A stretch of 64,000 nt of DNA. Origin: Thalassia testudinum (lineage: Eukaryota > Streptophyta > Magnoliopsida > Alismatales > Hydrocharitaceae). Under the pieces are notes generated by a model that saw only the letters and a program-made list of their open reading frames with translations, searched no databases and had not been told where the DNA came from. Below are positions 13,421-26,440 of this stretch, piece after piece; the stretch's first letter is position 1, and the number at the start of each line of letters is the position of its first letter. The stretch lies in the NCBI GenBank assembly GCA_037157565.1, contig JAZHRO010000054.1, forward strand, positions 15,111,501-15,175,500. The letters are read 5' to 3'. A program made the position numbers and the translations under genes.

Positions 13421-15001
13421 TAGAATTTACTAACTTTCATCTTCCTGTTCTTCTCAAGTGTTTACTCTGATACCTACCAAGTATATCTTAGTGAACAGAG
13501 TTGCAGGTAGAATATTATATATGGTTATCTTTGAGATATTTGTTTGACCTAAATATACAATTAGGATTCCCTTTATTTGTTGTTAGCTATTGGTGCATTA
13601 GTATTCAACACATCCTTCACCGGGTAAAAATTGAATGTTGCCCTTTCTCTCTTTTTTTTGGTTTTTTTTGCGCTGTCAAGGTTTTAATGATAATCACTTT
13701 ATCTAGTACTATGTCTCTTCCCCACTCATAATAAGATGACACTAATGTGCTTGTGAAATTTTCTATGAAAGTGAAAGGATCATGAGAATTTTTTCCAAGT
13801 TGCTTGTATATGGATTCCACTGCAATGGCTCTTTACACGACTTCCTCCATTTATCTGATGAGCATAGGAGGCCATTGACTTGGAACAACCATGCAAAGAT
13901 TGTCTTAGGCATTGCATATGATTAGAGTACTATCTTCTTTACTCCCTTACACATAACAGAATTATTAATGTTTGAAAGAAGATCGATTAATATGAGTATA
14001 TGGAGAAGTCGAATGTATATATGTAATCTAATTACATGCTTGTAGAAGGCATCCGAGTAAGCTGAGATCAAAGTCAGACAATAGACAATAGACAAAAGCA
14101 TCACTCTTGTAATTACGCATCATCCACGTTACGCAAGCTTCTTAATCAAACTTGCACAGTATTAAACATAATTAATTAATTACGTACGTTCAATCCCTCA
14201 TATCTATGATGACCGAAATGGATCATATCTTGTTGACTGGAATGGATTGCAAATGGAGTCGATCATGGTGAGATGAAGACCATGGTAATGGAAGCAGTGC
14301 TACAGTAGATCTGAAGGTCGTGGGAGCAGGGATGTCGGTCAATACGAGAAAGGCTTAAATGGAATCAAGGATGCTAATACGTGGAAAATCGAAACAAGCA
14401 ACGTAAGAGGGAGTAAATCTAGGAAAATTAATCTAGACTAAGATGGATAGAATATATTTACAAAATATCACTTTTTTGATAGAGGGATAGAAGGGAGAAA
14501 GTTATTGGGAGATAAAAGTAAGTATCAGGATCAATATCCTCGTGCACGAAAACGTTGGCCTGTCATTTATTTACTATTTTTGGCTGGTGATGTTACATGG
14601 AGATTCCCCAAATTTTTTTGAGTTTTTTTTTTCTTAGATGCAAAAATTATGGATATTACGTTGGATATTATATGTCTCTTGATTATATTTTAAAAGTTAG
14701 AAGTTCAAAAATCTAGCAACTAAACAAACTTGTAATGTAAATTAAAAGAAAATTAATCATGTAATAAAAAACAAAAATAGCATATTGTTATATGGAAAAT
14801 GAAGGTGGCCCGGAGATAGGTATTGAGGTCTTGAGGATGCAGGTTGGAAGGAGGGAGTCATAGGCGGTTGGCCAAGAGAGAAGGAAAAATTAAGATATAT
14901 GAATCAATAATAAATAATTTATATATAGCATCCTGTTATTTAAAATATTATGTTTACAGGTACTATAGATATAAGAAAAAGATACTTAAACAATGGATAT
15001 T
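13421..15001. other. Unassigned AT-rich stretch
   Basis: This follows the last recognisable alanine aminotransferase exon. I searched for the next exons of that gene (VLAEENQ, LLADEVYQENIY) and found no convincing match. There is no repeat pair and no open frame of note. Confidence 0.35.
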
Positions 15002-17525
15002 TGTTACGATCCGTTTCTGGCTTCCTACAGAATTCGAGAATGGCTCACATCGACGAACTTGAAAATTCATTCGTCCAACAAGAAATAACCAAATGCATAC
15101 TCATTCCACAATCACACGAATAATGTAGCTAAGTAAAAAATATATAACTAACAGTAAAAGAAAGAGAATAGCAAACCACTAGATTTTTATAAGATACAGC
15201 AGAAAAGTACAGTTACAAATGTAGCCATCACAATAGGGAACTGATAGAAACTGAGTATAACAACAAACTACACGTACTCACTACAACAAAAATTCTCTGC
15301 AGCGAAACAAAAGAAAACTATGGCTAGGCTCGACCGGACCCAGCGCCCTCAGCAGCCGGTGACTCTGGCTGCTCGAATCCCTGACTTGAACATGGTTACA
15401 AAATCCAATATCAGCTAATGCTAAGTAGAGTGGTGGTTAAGTCATTTATATGCAACATAATTAAACAGAAATTAGTTAAACATACAATTGTCGGTTATTT
15501 ATTTTTAATCTGTTTCCAATTCTCTGGTTTATGTGTTTCTGAGTCGAGTACGCTAGTCAGGTTCCATGATATTGCTCAATCTTCTTATTTCCTAAGGGAA
15601 CGCTCTTGCTCGTAGTTTTCCCGCGATACATGATGTACACGTGGCACTCTCCTGATCGGGAGAGCCCCCGTGGTAGTCCTACACCCAGTCTACTATCTCG
15701 ATGTCACGATCGTGACGTAAAGGTGACTACGGCACGCACGATAAGCGTACGGCTAACTACCCCACACTAGCATGCAATCAGTCATTTCTGCTAGCGGGTA
15801 CGTCCAAACGTACAGTATGGCACAATATAGGGCCTTGCCTTCTCAGAGCAGGGGTCTCACCCCTCCACAGTCCGCGTACCCTAATTCAACTATCCCGGTT
15901 TGCCCAGCGGGCCTAACAAGAGTCGGTGTAGGGTGACCAAACCTAACCCTGGACCCCATGGGGCGGCAAGCTCCCCTTACACTAAATAGTTCACCCTAGG
16001 ACTACGTATGTGAAAGCCAAACAGGAGTCATCATAGAGTGGCTGAACCTAACCAAGGGTCTCAACCCAAGGGGCGGCTAGCTCCCCTTTACTCTAAAGGG
16101 ATAGTTGCTCTCCTTGGTACTACATACACAAAGACCAGCTCACTTCCCTTAACCAAGTCCGAACAGCCGCCCGTAGGCAACATGTTCCAAAACCATCAAA
16201 TTTCCATACTACAGTATTCTTGGTTTCTTTCTAAATTCTCCGTAGGGTTCATACATAGACTTTTTCATTTCCATATCTAATTCATTAAAAGCATAACATG
16301 AAGCTCAAGATTTCACAATCAATTATTCAGTACACCACAGGTATTTCATGTCATGGTTTATTAAAAGTAGTACAGGCAGCTCATGATTTACTACTTTCAG
16401 GAAGCATCACAGTAATTTAATCATTCATTAAATGTGCATTCATTTCTTACAACTCAGGGTTCAATCGAATAATTCTAAAGCATGCAATTTAATTATTCAT
16501 TTTAGGATTTGAGAGAACCACTCTACTAGGTTAACCAGGTGGAATGGGGGCTCGTACGGTAGCTCCCGACGTCTCCGCAGGTCCCGTATACTTTACGGAC
16601 TGGAGACCTACAACATGGACCGATAGATCAAACGAGCTCAAAAATGCATAGACACTATATCATTACGTAGAGAAACTCGAACGGAAACCATCGACGTTTC
16701 GTTTGCGGAAATCTATCTCCGTTTGGGCCTTGAATGGGCCCAAAAATACAAATCCTGACCAAAATCAGACGTCTTAAATGAACTCAGATACTCACCTTGA
16801 TCGAGGCACCTTCCTTCGAACGTCTGGAACTTCGTGCAGATGTCTGAGGGTGTCTTTAGACGTCTGGAGATACTCCCGGACCTTTGAAACCGCCTCGGTC
16901 CTCGCACCGACATCCCTCCCCAACCTATGACACATGCATGTGAGGTTAGAATTCGGCAGGGAGAAAATAATTGAAAAAAAATGCACTATCAAACGTTTAG
17001 TATTACCTCTGGACATCTGGACAGACGTCTGATAATCTCTCTAAACGTCTGATTCTACGGAGAAATAATTCCGCAGAACCATTTGTGAGTTCTCTCTCCC
17101 ACAGATGCTGTAGCAACTGCAGCACCTCCCTGTCTCCCTCACGAGCCCACTGCTCTCAGGCCTTCGGTATCCTCTGCTCTCCGCTCTCCCCTTCTCCTAC
17201 TCCCTCTCGGCGATGGTGGGGGAACGAATGAAGGAGGAGGGGGGCTTATATGGAAGACGTGGGGAGAGGTAAGGTGCAGGTGAAGGGAATGGGGAGGGTG
17301 TCGTGGGTGAGGGATGGGGGTGTCATGAGGGGTGAGGTACAGTGGAGTACGGTTGAGGGGTGTGTGTGAGTGGGATAGGGATGGTGTGGGAAAATTACGG
17401 AGACACCCCCATAAGTTTTCCTTTTCTCCTGCACACCCACAATAAAAGCCTGAGAGGTTAAAATTGTACAAAAAAATTCTAAATATTTTAAAAATATCAA
17501 ACAACCATTAAAAACTATCATTTCA
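15002..17525 (-). mobile_element. Solo LTR copy C (minus strand)
   Basis: Read on the minus strand, this 2524-bp element starts TGAAATGATAG and ends GGATCGTAACA. It is flanked by ATATT at 14997-15001 and ATATT at 17526-17530, an exact 5-bp target duplication. The TATA box on the minus strand lies at 17245-17254 (TCCATATAAG). Four exact GACGTC cores fall between 16568 and 17030, with several one-base variants. Internal blocks (gggctcgtacggtagctcccg near 16548; tctcaacccaaggggcggct near 16062) are shared with the other copies. Confidence 0.9.
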
Positions 17526-17530
17526 ATATT

Positions 17531-18318
17531 AACATATATATTTGTATCCGCTAATCTTGCAAAATTGATGTCTTTATATATATATATGGTCATGGATGGA
17601 TCCGTATATATATCTTCATGCAACCACTTGCATCCCTAATTAATTATTTAAACAAGGAAGAATTTTTCAAGCACGTTTTTTTCAACCTATCGAAACGGAA
17701 TGGCAAGTTAGATAGCGTTTGGGAAGTGAAGTTTGAAAATGAAATTCGCAAGAGGAAGTAAGCAAAAATGGAAGGAGCACGTTTAATTAATTCACAAGAT
17801 ATTTAATATACATTTGTTTAAGATGGAAATGGTGGCTTTTTCTGTTTATATGCTTGTGATACCCCGTAAAGAAAATACTTGGTATAATTAGTTTAAGAAT
17901 TTTGTTTAAGAAAAACGATGTAACAATAAAAAATAAAATATATTCTGCGTCATATACCACAAAGAAAGTAAATATAATTACGTAAATCAAATCGGGAGAT
18001 ATAATGAAGAATCGCGAAGGGGATTAAGTTTGTTGAAAAATAGCCTCCGTTCAGATGCCTAAGCAATGTCGTGCGACGAGGGATTCGTCCAAAGCGGCAG
18101 TTGGCAAAATATGGGATAAAATCCGATGATCACCGCCCTCAAAAGGAACAAAAAAAAAGAGGTTGTTGAGATTTTATCGCATATGATATTTCGGATTTTC
18201 GAGAAACTGAATTATCTGTTTGCTCCATATTATAAAAGTTGGAGGATCGCCGATCGAAGCATCATCCTGTTCTTGACCTATACGGTTGAGGAAGGTGACA
18301 CGTACGTACTGTGGGGAG
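17531..18318. other. Upstream region of the SRF ectodomain gene
   Basis: An AT-rich stretch with a short TATA run near 17576-17587. It precedes the first SRF exon by up to 790 bp and would contain its promoter. I see no element I would name with confidence. Confidence 0.35.
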
Positions 18319-21300
18319 ATGCAGCCAACAGGGTTTTTTCTCGTTCTCATTCTCGCGTGTTTGGCAGTAGTTGCCAGTGGCGCCACTAGAAAATCTGATG
18401 GTATGTTGCAGGTTATTTAGCACGTTGTTGCTCCTTTTCCAGTCGCCCTTATTTCTATTGCGCAAGAAATTAAGGAGCATCTTTTTGAGCTTTCTATAGA
18501 CCTTCTCTCTGTTAGTCGCCCTGATTGGAACCTTCTTTTTTTTGTTTCCTTTTACGAGCATAAATAAATTCTATTACTCAAACAAGAAGATAGAGATATA
18601 TGCACACTTAATACAAACTACTCCATGACCAGAAGTGGTGCGAGAAGCAAAAAGGGTGACCACAGTGGTTTTTGCATTTGAGTTTGTGATCACAGTGGTT
18701 GCAGCTTTAATTTTCTTTCGGCAAATTTGTACCGCAAAAACAAATGGTTTGCCATTAAGCTAGAGGAAGATGAGGGGCCCAGATAGAGAGGGGAATGAGG
18801 AAGGAGTTCTTGTTGAGTGAGTTATATATATCTATTCATTCAATAAATTAACATGCATGGTTGTCAATAGGAATAGAATATAAATATATGCCCGAGAAAT
18901 CAGATCGAGCTGTAATTAAACCAATCAAAGTAAAGAAAGGGGGGTTGTCTTAATTCTTTTAGTTTTTTTGAAACTAAAGAAATTAAGTGGCCGTGTTGGG
19001 TTGGCACGGCATTAAAGAAACATGTATAAATCAGAAGGGCACATAAGTAAAAGACACTCAAAAGTGGTGCCTCTTTCAATCCATGCATACAGAGGTACAA
19101 TAAACAAATAGGTTTCATCCATTATTTGTCAGTAAAACCCTACAAGAAGAATCCAGAAGTCCACAAGTATGAATGAAGGGGCAAACATTGAAACAAAATT
19201 AATATATATAAAGCTAGATACTAGCCACCCTAATCCACTTTGGTTCGGCAGATTTTCCTTTGGCATATTCTTCTATATATGTGTGTAAGGTGCAGATTTT
19301 GCTTGGAAATTCGTCATGGAGCTTTATTCCTGCTCATTGTATTGATACTGCCACAGTTATTGGTCTCAGCGATTTGTACCTCACCCTTGAATCTCCCAGC
19401 CAGCTCACTCGTTGGAGTGAGGACCGAAAGGGCGATCCTTGCGGGCAGCACTGGAAGGGAGTTATATGTGATGAAGATGCAGTTATAGAGTTGTAAGAAT
19501 CATAGTTTGGAACTGCCCTTCTATTTTTCTCTTCTTGAGATGTGTTGCATCACGAATCTGTCGTGTAATCGCCATTTGTATATTTGTGTCCTCCAGACAT
19601 TTGCCAAGTCAGGGCCTTCGTGGACAACTAAGTCATACTCTCGATGAAATGGGGTTATTGACCACCCTGTGAGTTTCCATACTCTTGCTGCGATCATATT
19701 CTTAGCTATGACATTTTTACTTTTATTGAAACGGTTGCCATTTGGAGCTGGTGCAGTGATTTGAGCAACAACGCCATTGGTGGTGAAATACCATACTACT
19801 TTCCTCGGAGTTTGTTGAGACTGTGAGTAATTAATTAGCATGTCAGTGTCAGAGGTTATGCTGCTTACCAACTTGCGTGATCATTTTTTGTAATTTGACC
19901 CACTTGCAGGGATTTGTCTGGAAACGCACTCGCTGGGTGGGTTCCCGCGACAATTGGCGAACTCTCTTCAATTCAGTACCTGTAATATCACTCTCATTTC
20001 TGTACCACATTATGTCTGGTTTTGCTCCTAAATTGTCTGAAATAGGTTACTGGGGCAAGGGGTGAAATAGGCATATAGAATATCCGTTTGGATCCACTAT
20101 TTTATCTGCATGAATGCATACAAAATTACTTATTTGTGGGAAGAAGGAAAAGAACGATCACGGAATTGCAAACAGACCACAATGGTGATGAGCGATCCAT
20201 GGAAACAGCTGAAGGCAGGTTGTCGCTTAAGTTTTTGTTATGAATAAAGTTTTGATTATAACAAATCAAAAAATACATATCATAATTTTGTTTAATGCAC
20301 TTGGTGTGGCTGCCTTGGTTTCATGGGTACACCCAAATTTACCGCCAAGGAGATGATTGCCAATCTCAAATCACCATCCTGTCCTGTTTGCAAAAGAAAG
20401 AAAATAGTATATTCAGTAACTAATTGGTCCAGTTGATGTGTTCACTTCGTCTATTTAGGTTTTATACAAGTTGCAAAAATGCTACCCATCCTAAAACAAA
20501 CATCTCACAACAATTGATCTCCGGTAACCATCCTTTTCCCTCTTAAAAAAAATCTCACAACAATTTAAATATCAAGTTTTATTGTTATACCTCCTTCAAA
20601 TGTATATTTTTCAATCTTCGCCCCTGACGATACTAATTATGTTTGCAGGAGTCTTAGAAATAACCAGTTGGAAGGCGTCTTAGGTGAAATCTTCACGAAT
20701 ATCGGTTTTCTTGAAACACTGTGAGATAATACAGATTCCTATTTTCTGAAATTTTCCATCCTTGTTCTTATATCCTAGTTGGATGATCAAAGGGTAATCA
20801 GATTCCATCTAACTTCTAGGAACCTAATTCTAACAATTACTAAGGTACCAAAAGTAATAAAAAATACTACTCATGTAATCTAACTGTCTGTATAAGCATG
20901 ATAATCAAATAATACCTTACATTGACAAATCCAACTCTAAAAAAATAAGATTTCTTGGGGTGAGAAAAGTCACTACCACACTTGGTAATCCAGATGAGGC
21001 CTTATGGTAACTGTTTCATGTGTAAATGCTTTCCTTTCCATCAAAACCAGATCAAAGCCTTGCTTGATATTGTTGTTGAAGTAGTTCTGCCACTGTGTGC
21101 AATCTTTATTTGTGGTTAAACATTGTTTGACATGCTAGAGATGGCCTTCCTTTCGTGAAAGAAAAATTGTGCAAAGGAAGCACCATTGTCATCATGGATC
21201 ATAACTCAACATCTAAATGTGCATCAATTAACACATGAAAGCACTCACATGAAAACTTTCAATTTAAATGAAAGCAATCACATGTGATATGGATAACAAC

Positions 21301-24300
21301 ATGTTACATTCCGGCAAACTCAAGCGATTGTAACAACTTAGTACTTTTGTTGTGATGTCATGCAAATGATATATCGATTACACTATTGTCTTATGCTAGT
21401 AAGATTAGGTTTTGTAACATTATAATATAAATGTTGTAACATGGATTAACATTATGTGTACATGGATGTTAATAAATGGATTAGGTTGTGATACAATATC
21501 TTAAACATGGAACGATATAACACCTTGGTGATACAAGATTATATGAATATATTCTATACTCGAAAAAAATAAATAAACAAAAGCCTCACTTGCATGGCTG
21601 TTTTAAATGAGATTTCTTATGCTACAAGATATGTAGGAGATTCTTTGTCCAATAAAAAAGTTGTGCAGCAAACAATGACAGGACATACATTTGTAATACA
21701 TTATAAATATTTAAAAGAAACACTATGTAATATAATATCTACAAGTAATACAACACGTCTGTCGAGTGGTACTATTCATTGAATAGTTTTTAATTGTAAT
21801 GCAAAAAAATATATTATTGCTTGTGTATGTAACTAACTAGACTTTCTTATAGTACAAGAAATCGGGGATGGTCCATTCCTCCATGTAAAAAGTTTGCACC
21901 AATAACGATAACATATAAACTTGTAATACAATATATTAAAAAAGCAATATATATATAAATAAAATTATACTACACTAGTTAATGAATTTCACTAGATATG
22001 ATCTCGTGTGAAAGACTACCTTAAACATGTTGTAATACATTAAATAGAAAGGCATCCTATAATGTGATAGAAACAAAGACCTATCTAGTGGGTGTAATAC
22101 AAAAGGAGTATCATAATGTTGGGTGTAGGAGGAACCCATACTTGGATGGTGAGTATTATAAAGTGAGAATGAGAGAACCCAAAGTAGCAAATTTCGAAAA
22201 GGTAATGATTATGTTATGATGACACATCATACCTGCAATATCCATAAATATTTTATTAAATGTAAGCGAGTAATTTACATTTATGATAATATGACCACTA
22301 ACCAAGTACCAAATTGGTTCCATCAAACATAGTGCTCATTTGACGATCATAAATTTGGGCTCAAATGGATTTTTATTAGCATTGCATTCACGGGATACTT
22401 TTCACACACACATATGTATATATATATATGAAAAGTATTAAGTGAGCACAGTGCTCATAAATACCCATTTGAGCACAAATTAGTGATAGTCGGATGGACG
22501 TTTGCTTTGATGAAATAATTTTTGTGTTTAGTTGATGGTTTTGTGAAATATGAGCGAAACTAATAACATTTATGTTACAAACCATCTAATGTTTATTACA
22601 ACCTACATGCTTATGTATTACAAACATATTAATTTATGTTATGTTACAACGGTTGTTCTTTGTTATTACAATAATTTTTTGTTACTTTAAGATCTTGTTT
22701 TGAACATTCAAACGTAGAGATTTTTTTGGATCTTTTTTGTTTTTTTGGAATGTATAACATTTAAGTTTGTTAATTAATAATTTTCATGTAATTTTTATAT
22801 TACCAATGATATAATCATGCAATTAATTAATTCAATATCTACTTTTAGAGTGTACGTTTGGATTAGTTGTAACTGCATCCTACTTTTTAGGAATATTTTA
22901 TTATTCGAATAATAAGTGCATATTTTTTTGACAACTTTCATTAATATCAGTGTATTGCAAAATCACCTTCGTTACTCTAGGTGATATTAGTTTTGATCGA
23001 GCAATCTTCATCTAATGGTTCTCACATAGTACTCATTTAGTAATTTTTGGGCATTGTACTTAAAGGATATGGCCAAAATAGACCTAGGAGCACAATGCTC
23101 AAAATAGACCAAAAAAGCACCAAATCTACACTATTCAATGAAAACCTAATGTTCCATAAAAAAATCAACAAAAATAACATGGTGGTTTCACACTACATAG
23201 TCATAACAAACTTTCCTTTTTTGTAATTGAAAATTTTTTATCATTAATGACATTTCCTCAGTATACGAATCAATTAAGAATCTCATTTAAGTGGAGTTTT
23301 TCAAATACAAAGATAAAATATTAATTATTTCTAGAAAAGGAAATTGCATGTGTACTTGTAATTACAAACTTATATTACAAGTATTGTTTATAACATAAGT
23401 GCTAAAATTTATATTACAAGTGAGAACTGACTTGTATTATAATATATATATAATTGTAATACAAGTAATAACTCAAAACTGATTGTAATATTAACTTGTA
23501 TTACACGTATTTTTTGTAATGGAAGTGCTAAAATTTTTATTACAAGTGAAACTGACTTATATTATGATTGCACGTTTAGTTGGAATACAAGAATTACTTG
23601 TAATACAAACTTTATTAGAAATATTCTTTATAATAGAAGTGCAAAAATTTATATTACAAGTGAAAACTGACTTGTATTACAACTATACGTGTATAGTTTT
23701 AACATAAGTAATAACACAATGCTATTTGTAATACAAACTTGATTAATTGTATTTCAAAAATGATATATGAATAGATTTATAATATAACTCATCATTTATA
23801 TGAAAAGACTCTTTCAAGAAATAACGTAATTGATTAAACACATTACAAATACAAATAGTGATTTTCTAAACCACCATTTAACTTTTATGCGGTGCTTTCC
23901 ATCAATGGAGAACACCACCGAACAAACACAATTATAGGCTCTTTTTAAATCTTTTGAGTACAATGTTGAAAATATACTTTTCCTATATATATATATATAT
24001 ATATAGTTTATAAGTAATGTCAATTGATATTTCTAGGGGTATCCATGTACCATGTACATATCAACTTAATGAAAGCATTTACACGATAGTAAAATTTATG
24101 GAGGCAAAAAGTAAAAGCTCCACATATCTAAAGCTAGATGAGGGTTTCTCCTGGTCAACAAGATTAACTCTTGATGTTGTTATTTGCTTGTTTTCTGTCA
24201 TTTTACTTGATTCCAAACTAACATTTCAAATCTTCTCTTGGACAAAAATGCAGTGATTTATCCGAGAATTCTTTTGAGGGCGAGATCCCCAAAACTGTCG

Positions 24301-24912
24301 CAGACCTTACTAAACTAACAGCCCTGTAAGCAGATCTACTTAAGTTTAGGGGCTAAGTTCGATATTTTCTTCAATGTTAACCAAGCAATTCTTACTTGGA
24401 ATAGATATCTCAATGGGAACGCATTTGTGGGCACCATTGATGTTCTTGCCAGTGATAAAATTCCTCTTCAATATTTGTGAGTAGGAACTATTGACTGCAT
24501 TCTGAATACTGGAACTCTATCGTGTTTGCCTTCATCCATAAATCATTTGCTTGTTAGTTGTTGCATTCATTGTGATTTTTTTTTTTTTTTTTTCTATTTC
24601 CAAACAGAAATGTCGCTAACAATTTTTTCACTGGGAAGATTCCTGATAGGTTGAAATCCATAAAGAGCCTAGTGTAAGAGCCGACATTACAACCATCTCT
24701 ATGATGCATTGATGGTGATGCTTTTTATTCCTTTTGGTTGTCATGCAGAAGTCAACCTTATGAGGTTTTTATCTTTTGGTTTCAGGACTGGTGGCAACCA
24801 CTGGAGCCTCGAGGCAACACCTTCACGTCCATCGTCCACAACACCAGCCAAAGGAACTCGTGGCCAAGGTTCTACCAGCAACACTGGTGGAAATGGGGAA
24901 AACCTGGTCTAG
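18319..24912 (+). CDS. SRF: STRUBBELIG-family LRR ectodomain gene lacking kinase
   Basis: SRF proteins are plant LRR receptor-like kinases of the plasma membrane (tissue morphogenesis, cell-wall signalling). My exons: 18319-18400, 19357-19492, 19597-19668, 19757-19822, 19910-19981, 20649-20720, 24254-24325, 24405-24476, 24608-24673, 24786-24912. All introns are GT-AG and the joined frame gives 278 residues. Exon one encodes a signal peptide (MQPTGFFLVLILACLAVV, cleavage near ASG). Exon two has the SRF signature LESPSQLTRWSEDRKGDPCG. The next seven exons are 72 or 66 nt, each one LRR with a split Leu codon, as in this family (LSGNALAGWVPATIGEL; LNGNAFVGTIDVL). The last exon starts the Ser/Pro-rich linker (GGNHWS to GGNGENLV) and stops. 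A hydrophobic remnant (APIIIVVPFF) follows in another frame, so a frameshift removed the membrane segment. No kinase exons follow within 9 kb. It could make a secreted LRR protein or be a recent pseudogene. Confidence 0.85.
20721..24253. repeat. 3.5 kb SRF intron filled with TTGTAATACAA-type motifs
   Basis: Introns of this gene are mostly about 90-960 bp. This one is 3533 bp. From about 21300 to 23780 it is peppered with near-palindromic TTGTAATACAA, ACTTGTAATACAAGT and shorter forms (for example near 21690, 21924, 22031, 22094, 23400-23760). It is probably one or more inserted AT-rich elements. I cannot fix their ends. A TA run lies at 23985-24005. Confidence 0.6.
23351..23760. repeat. Tandem repeat, ~110-130 bp unit, about 3.3 copies
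   Basis: Each unit runs: ACTTGTAATTACAAAC-like, then taagtgctaaaatttatattacaa-like, then a gtgaaaactgacttgtatta-like phrase, then a spacer. Unit starts fall near 23356, 23481, 23592 and 23722. Units have diverged by many substitutions, so the array is not recent. Confidence 0.7.
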
Positions 24913-25824
24913 TGATGGAGTCATAGCTCCTATCATCATAGTTGTACCGTTTTTCTCGTGGCGTCAATAGGGGTGTTCTGATGCTGCATGACATGATTTT
25001 CTGTGGCACATTACGTATGGGGATTAGAGAGAGATATTAGTTTTAGATAGGTATTGCATTGGTTCCTTTTTTTTTTTTTTTGGAGTGAAAGGTTGTCATT
25101 TGCAGTTTAGGGAGAATGTAATTCTCTTCTTAAAAAAATCTCTGTTTTCTTGGTTTTATTTCAATATTTTGGCTGATTGATATGAAAAAAATTGTGCCCT
25201 ATCCACTTTTTTGCTTTTGAACAACTTGACTTAATTCCAAGGTAAAAAAAAACATCCAGATGCAATTCCCCTGAGGGCAACACCGCAAACCATTTAGAAC
25301 ACTCAAACCTCCAAAACAAAACACAGGAAGAAAACTCAGGAGCACAATCAAAAGCCTGTGTGTTCCACATGTCCCCAGCCAATTCATGTGCAGATGTACC
25401 GGGTAGCATGTACCCTTATCCACTTGGCGACTCCATTCGTACCTTTCACACATGTTCGATCTTCGATGCTGGATTTTCCCAAAGTGTCTATATATTTTAG
25501 GATGTTATGGTCCACATTGGTAATTTTAGTGTTTATCAGTACACCTAAGGTTGGAGGATCTTGTCATTGCTTGGAGTTGCACGTATTTCCTTGAAGTTGC
25601 TCAAAATTCACTTCTGAGAATTCCGAAATAGGTTTACTCAAGCAAAAAGATCCGTAGGCATTCTTACACAAATACCCTTGTAAACTTTTGGCAATTAACC
25701 AGAAGCAACCGTTCAAACTTTGGCAATTACACATTTGTCCTTGAAAAGTTTCATGATTAATTATATATTTCCAGGTGTTAGGGTCCATTAAGGTAACCAT
25801 TCATGGGGTGCGCATTGCTTTTCA
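24913..25824. other. Downstream of SRF ectodomain gene
   Basis: It holds the out-of-frame transmembrane remnant (about 24900-24970). An expected kinase region is absent. The rest is AT-rich with poly-T runs and no recognisable gene. Confidence 0.4.
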
Positions 25825-26440
25825 CCTAATTTCCAAAAATTGCCATCCTTACCCTTTTAAATCTCTCCTCCATCATTTTTCCCCAACACACATCCACCAC
25901 TTTCTGCCTTCTCCTTCTTCCACTCCCTTCTCCCCTTGGCATTTGCCAACCGCCTCTTCATCTTAGTTGATCCCCAACGTCATTGCCTTGTCTTCTGCCG
26001 CAGATTCTCATTTTCCCACAACCGTGGAGGAACATTGCGGTCGCAATCTGCTGCTCCATCTGATTCCTCTTTCAAACCAAATCAAGACAACATATATGCC
26101 ATACTAACACCCCAAGTGCAAGCAGAACACAAGTCTGAAGTGCAATCACCATTAGTAGAAATGCCATTAAAACTGAGAGCAATGAGTAGAGGAAAGCAGA
26201 TTACACGTGCAGCTTCAAGAGGCCACAGGTTCACTGTTTTCTGTCCAGAGCCATTAATCTCCAGAGGCAGGTTCCTTCATGCCCAATCACCATGCCATCA
26301 ATGACGGGCAGAATAGGAACAGGGAATTGGAGGAGGTGGTGGAATGCGGGAGGGTGAGTATGACAGGATGTGGCAGATGGAAAGTTAGGAAGCAGGATGC
26401 CAGGGGTTGATTGGGGGGGGGGGGGGGGGCGCGGGGGTGA
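25825..26440. repeat. Repeat block, paralogous to 40260-40299 plus 51350-51840
   Basis: This block aligns with a second block that is split by the solo LTR F nest: aatttccaaaaattgccatc here against aatttccaaaacttgccatc before the nest, then ctcctccatca against cctccatca after it. They go on together through tcattgccttgtcttctgc, gcagcttcaagaggc and ccaatcaccatgccatc. Origin and coding nature are unclear. The paralogue serves as an empty-site reference. Confidence 0.75.
26413..26429 (+). repeat. G17 homopolymer
   Basis: An uninterrupted run of 17 G residues followed by CGCGGGGG. The length may be affected by sequencing. It could form a G-quadruplex. Confidence 0.8.

Noticed and set aside
13440..13500. 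Possible next alanine aminotransferase exon (reads ...DTYQVYL...)
   Set aside because: Weak resemblance to LADEVYQENIY, wrong order of residues and no fitting splice phase.
23356..23760. CRISPR-like regular repeats
   Set aside because: Units are 110-130 bp, diverged and AT-rich in a plant intron. An ordinary tandem repeat.
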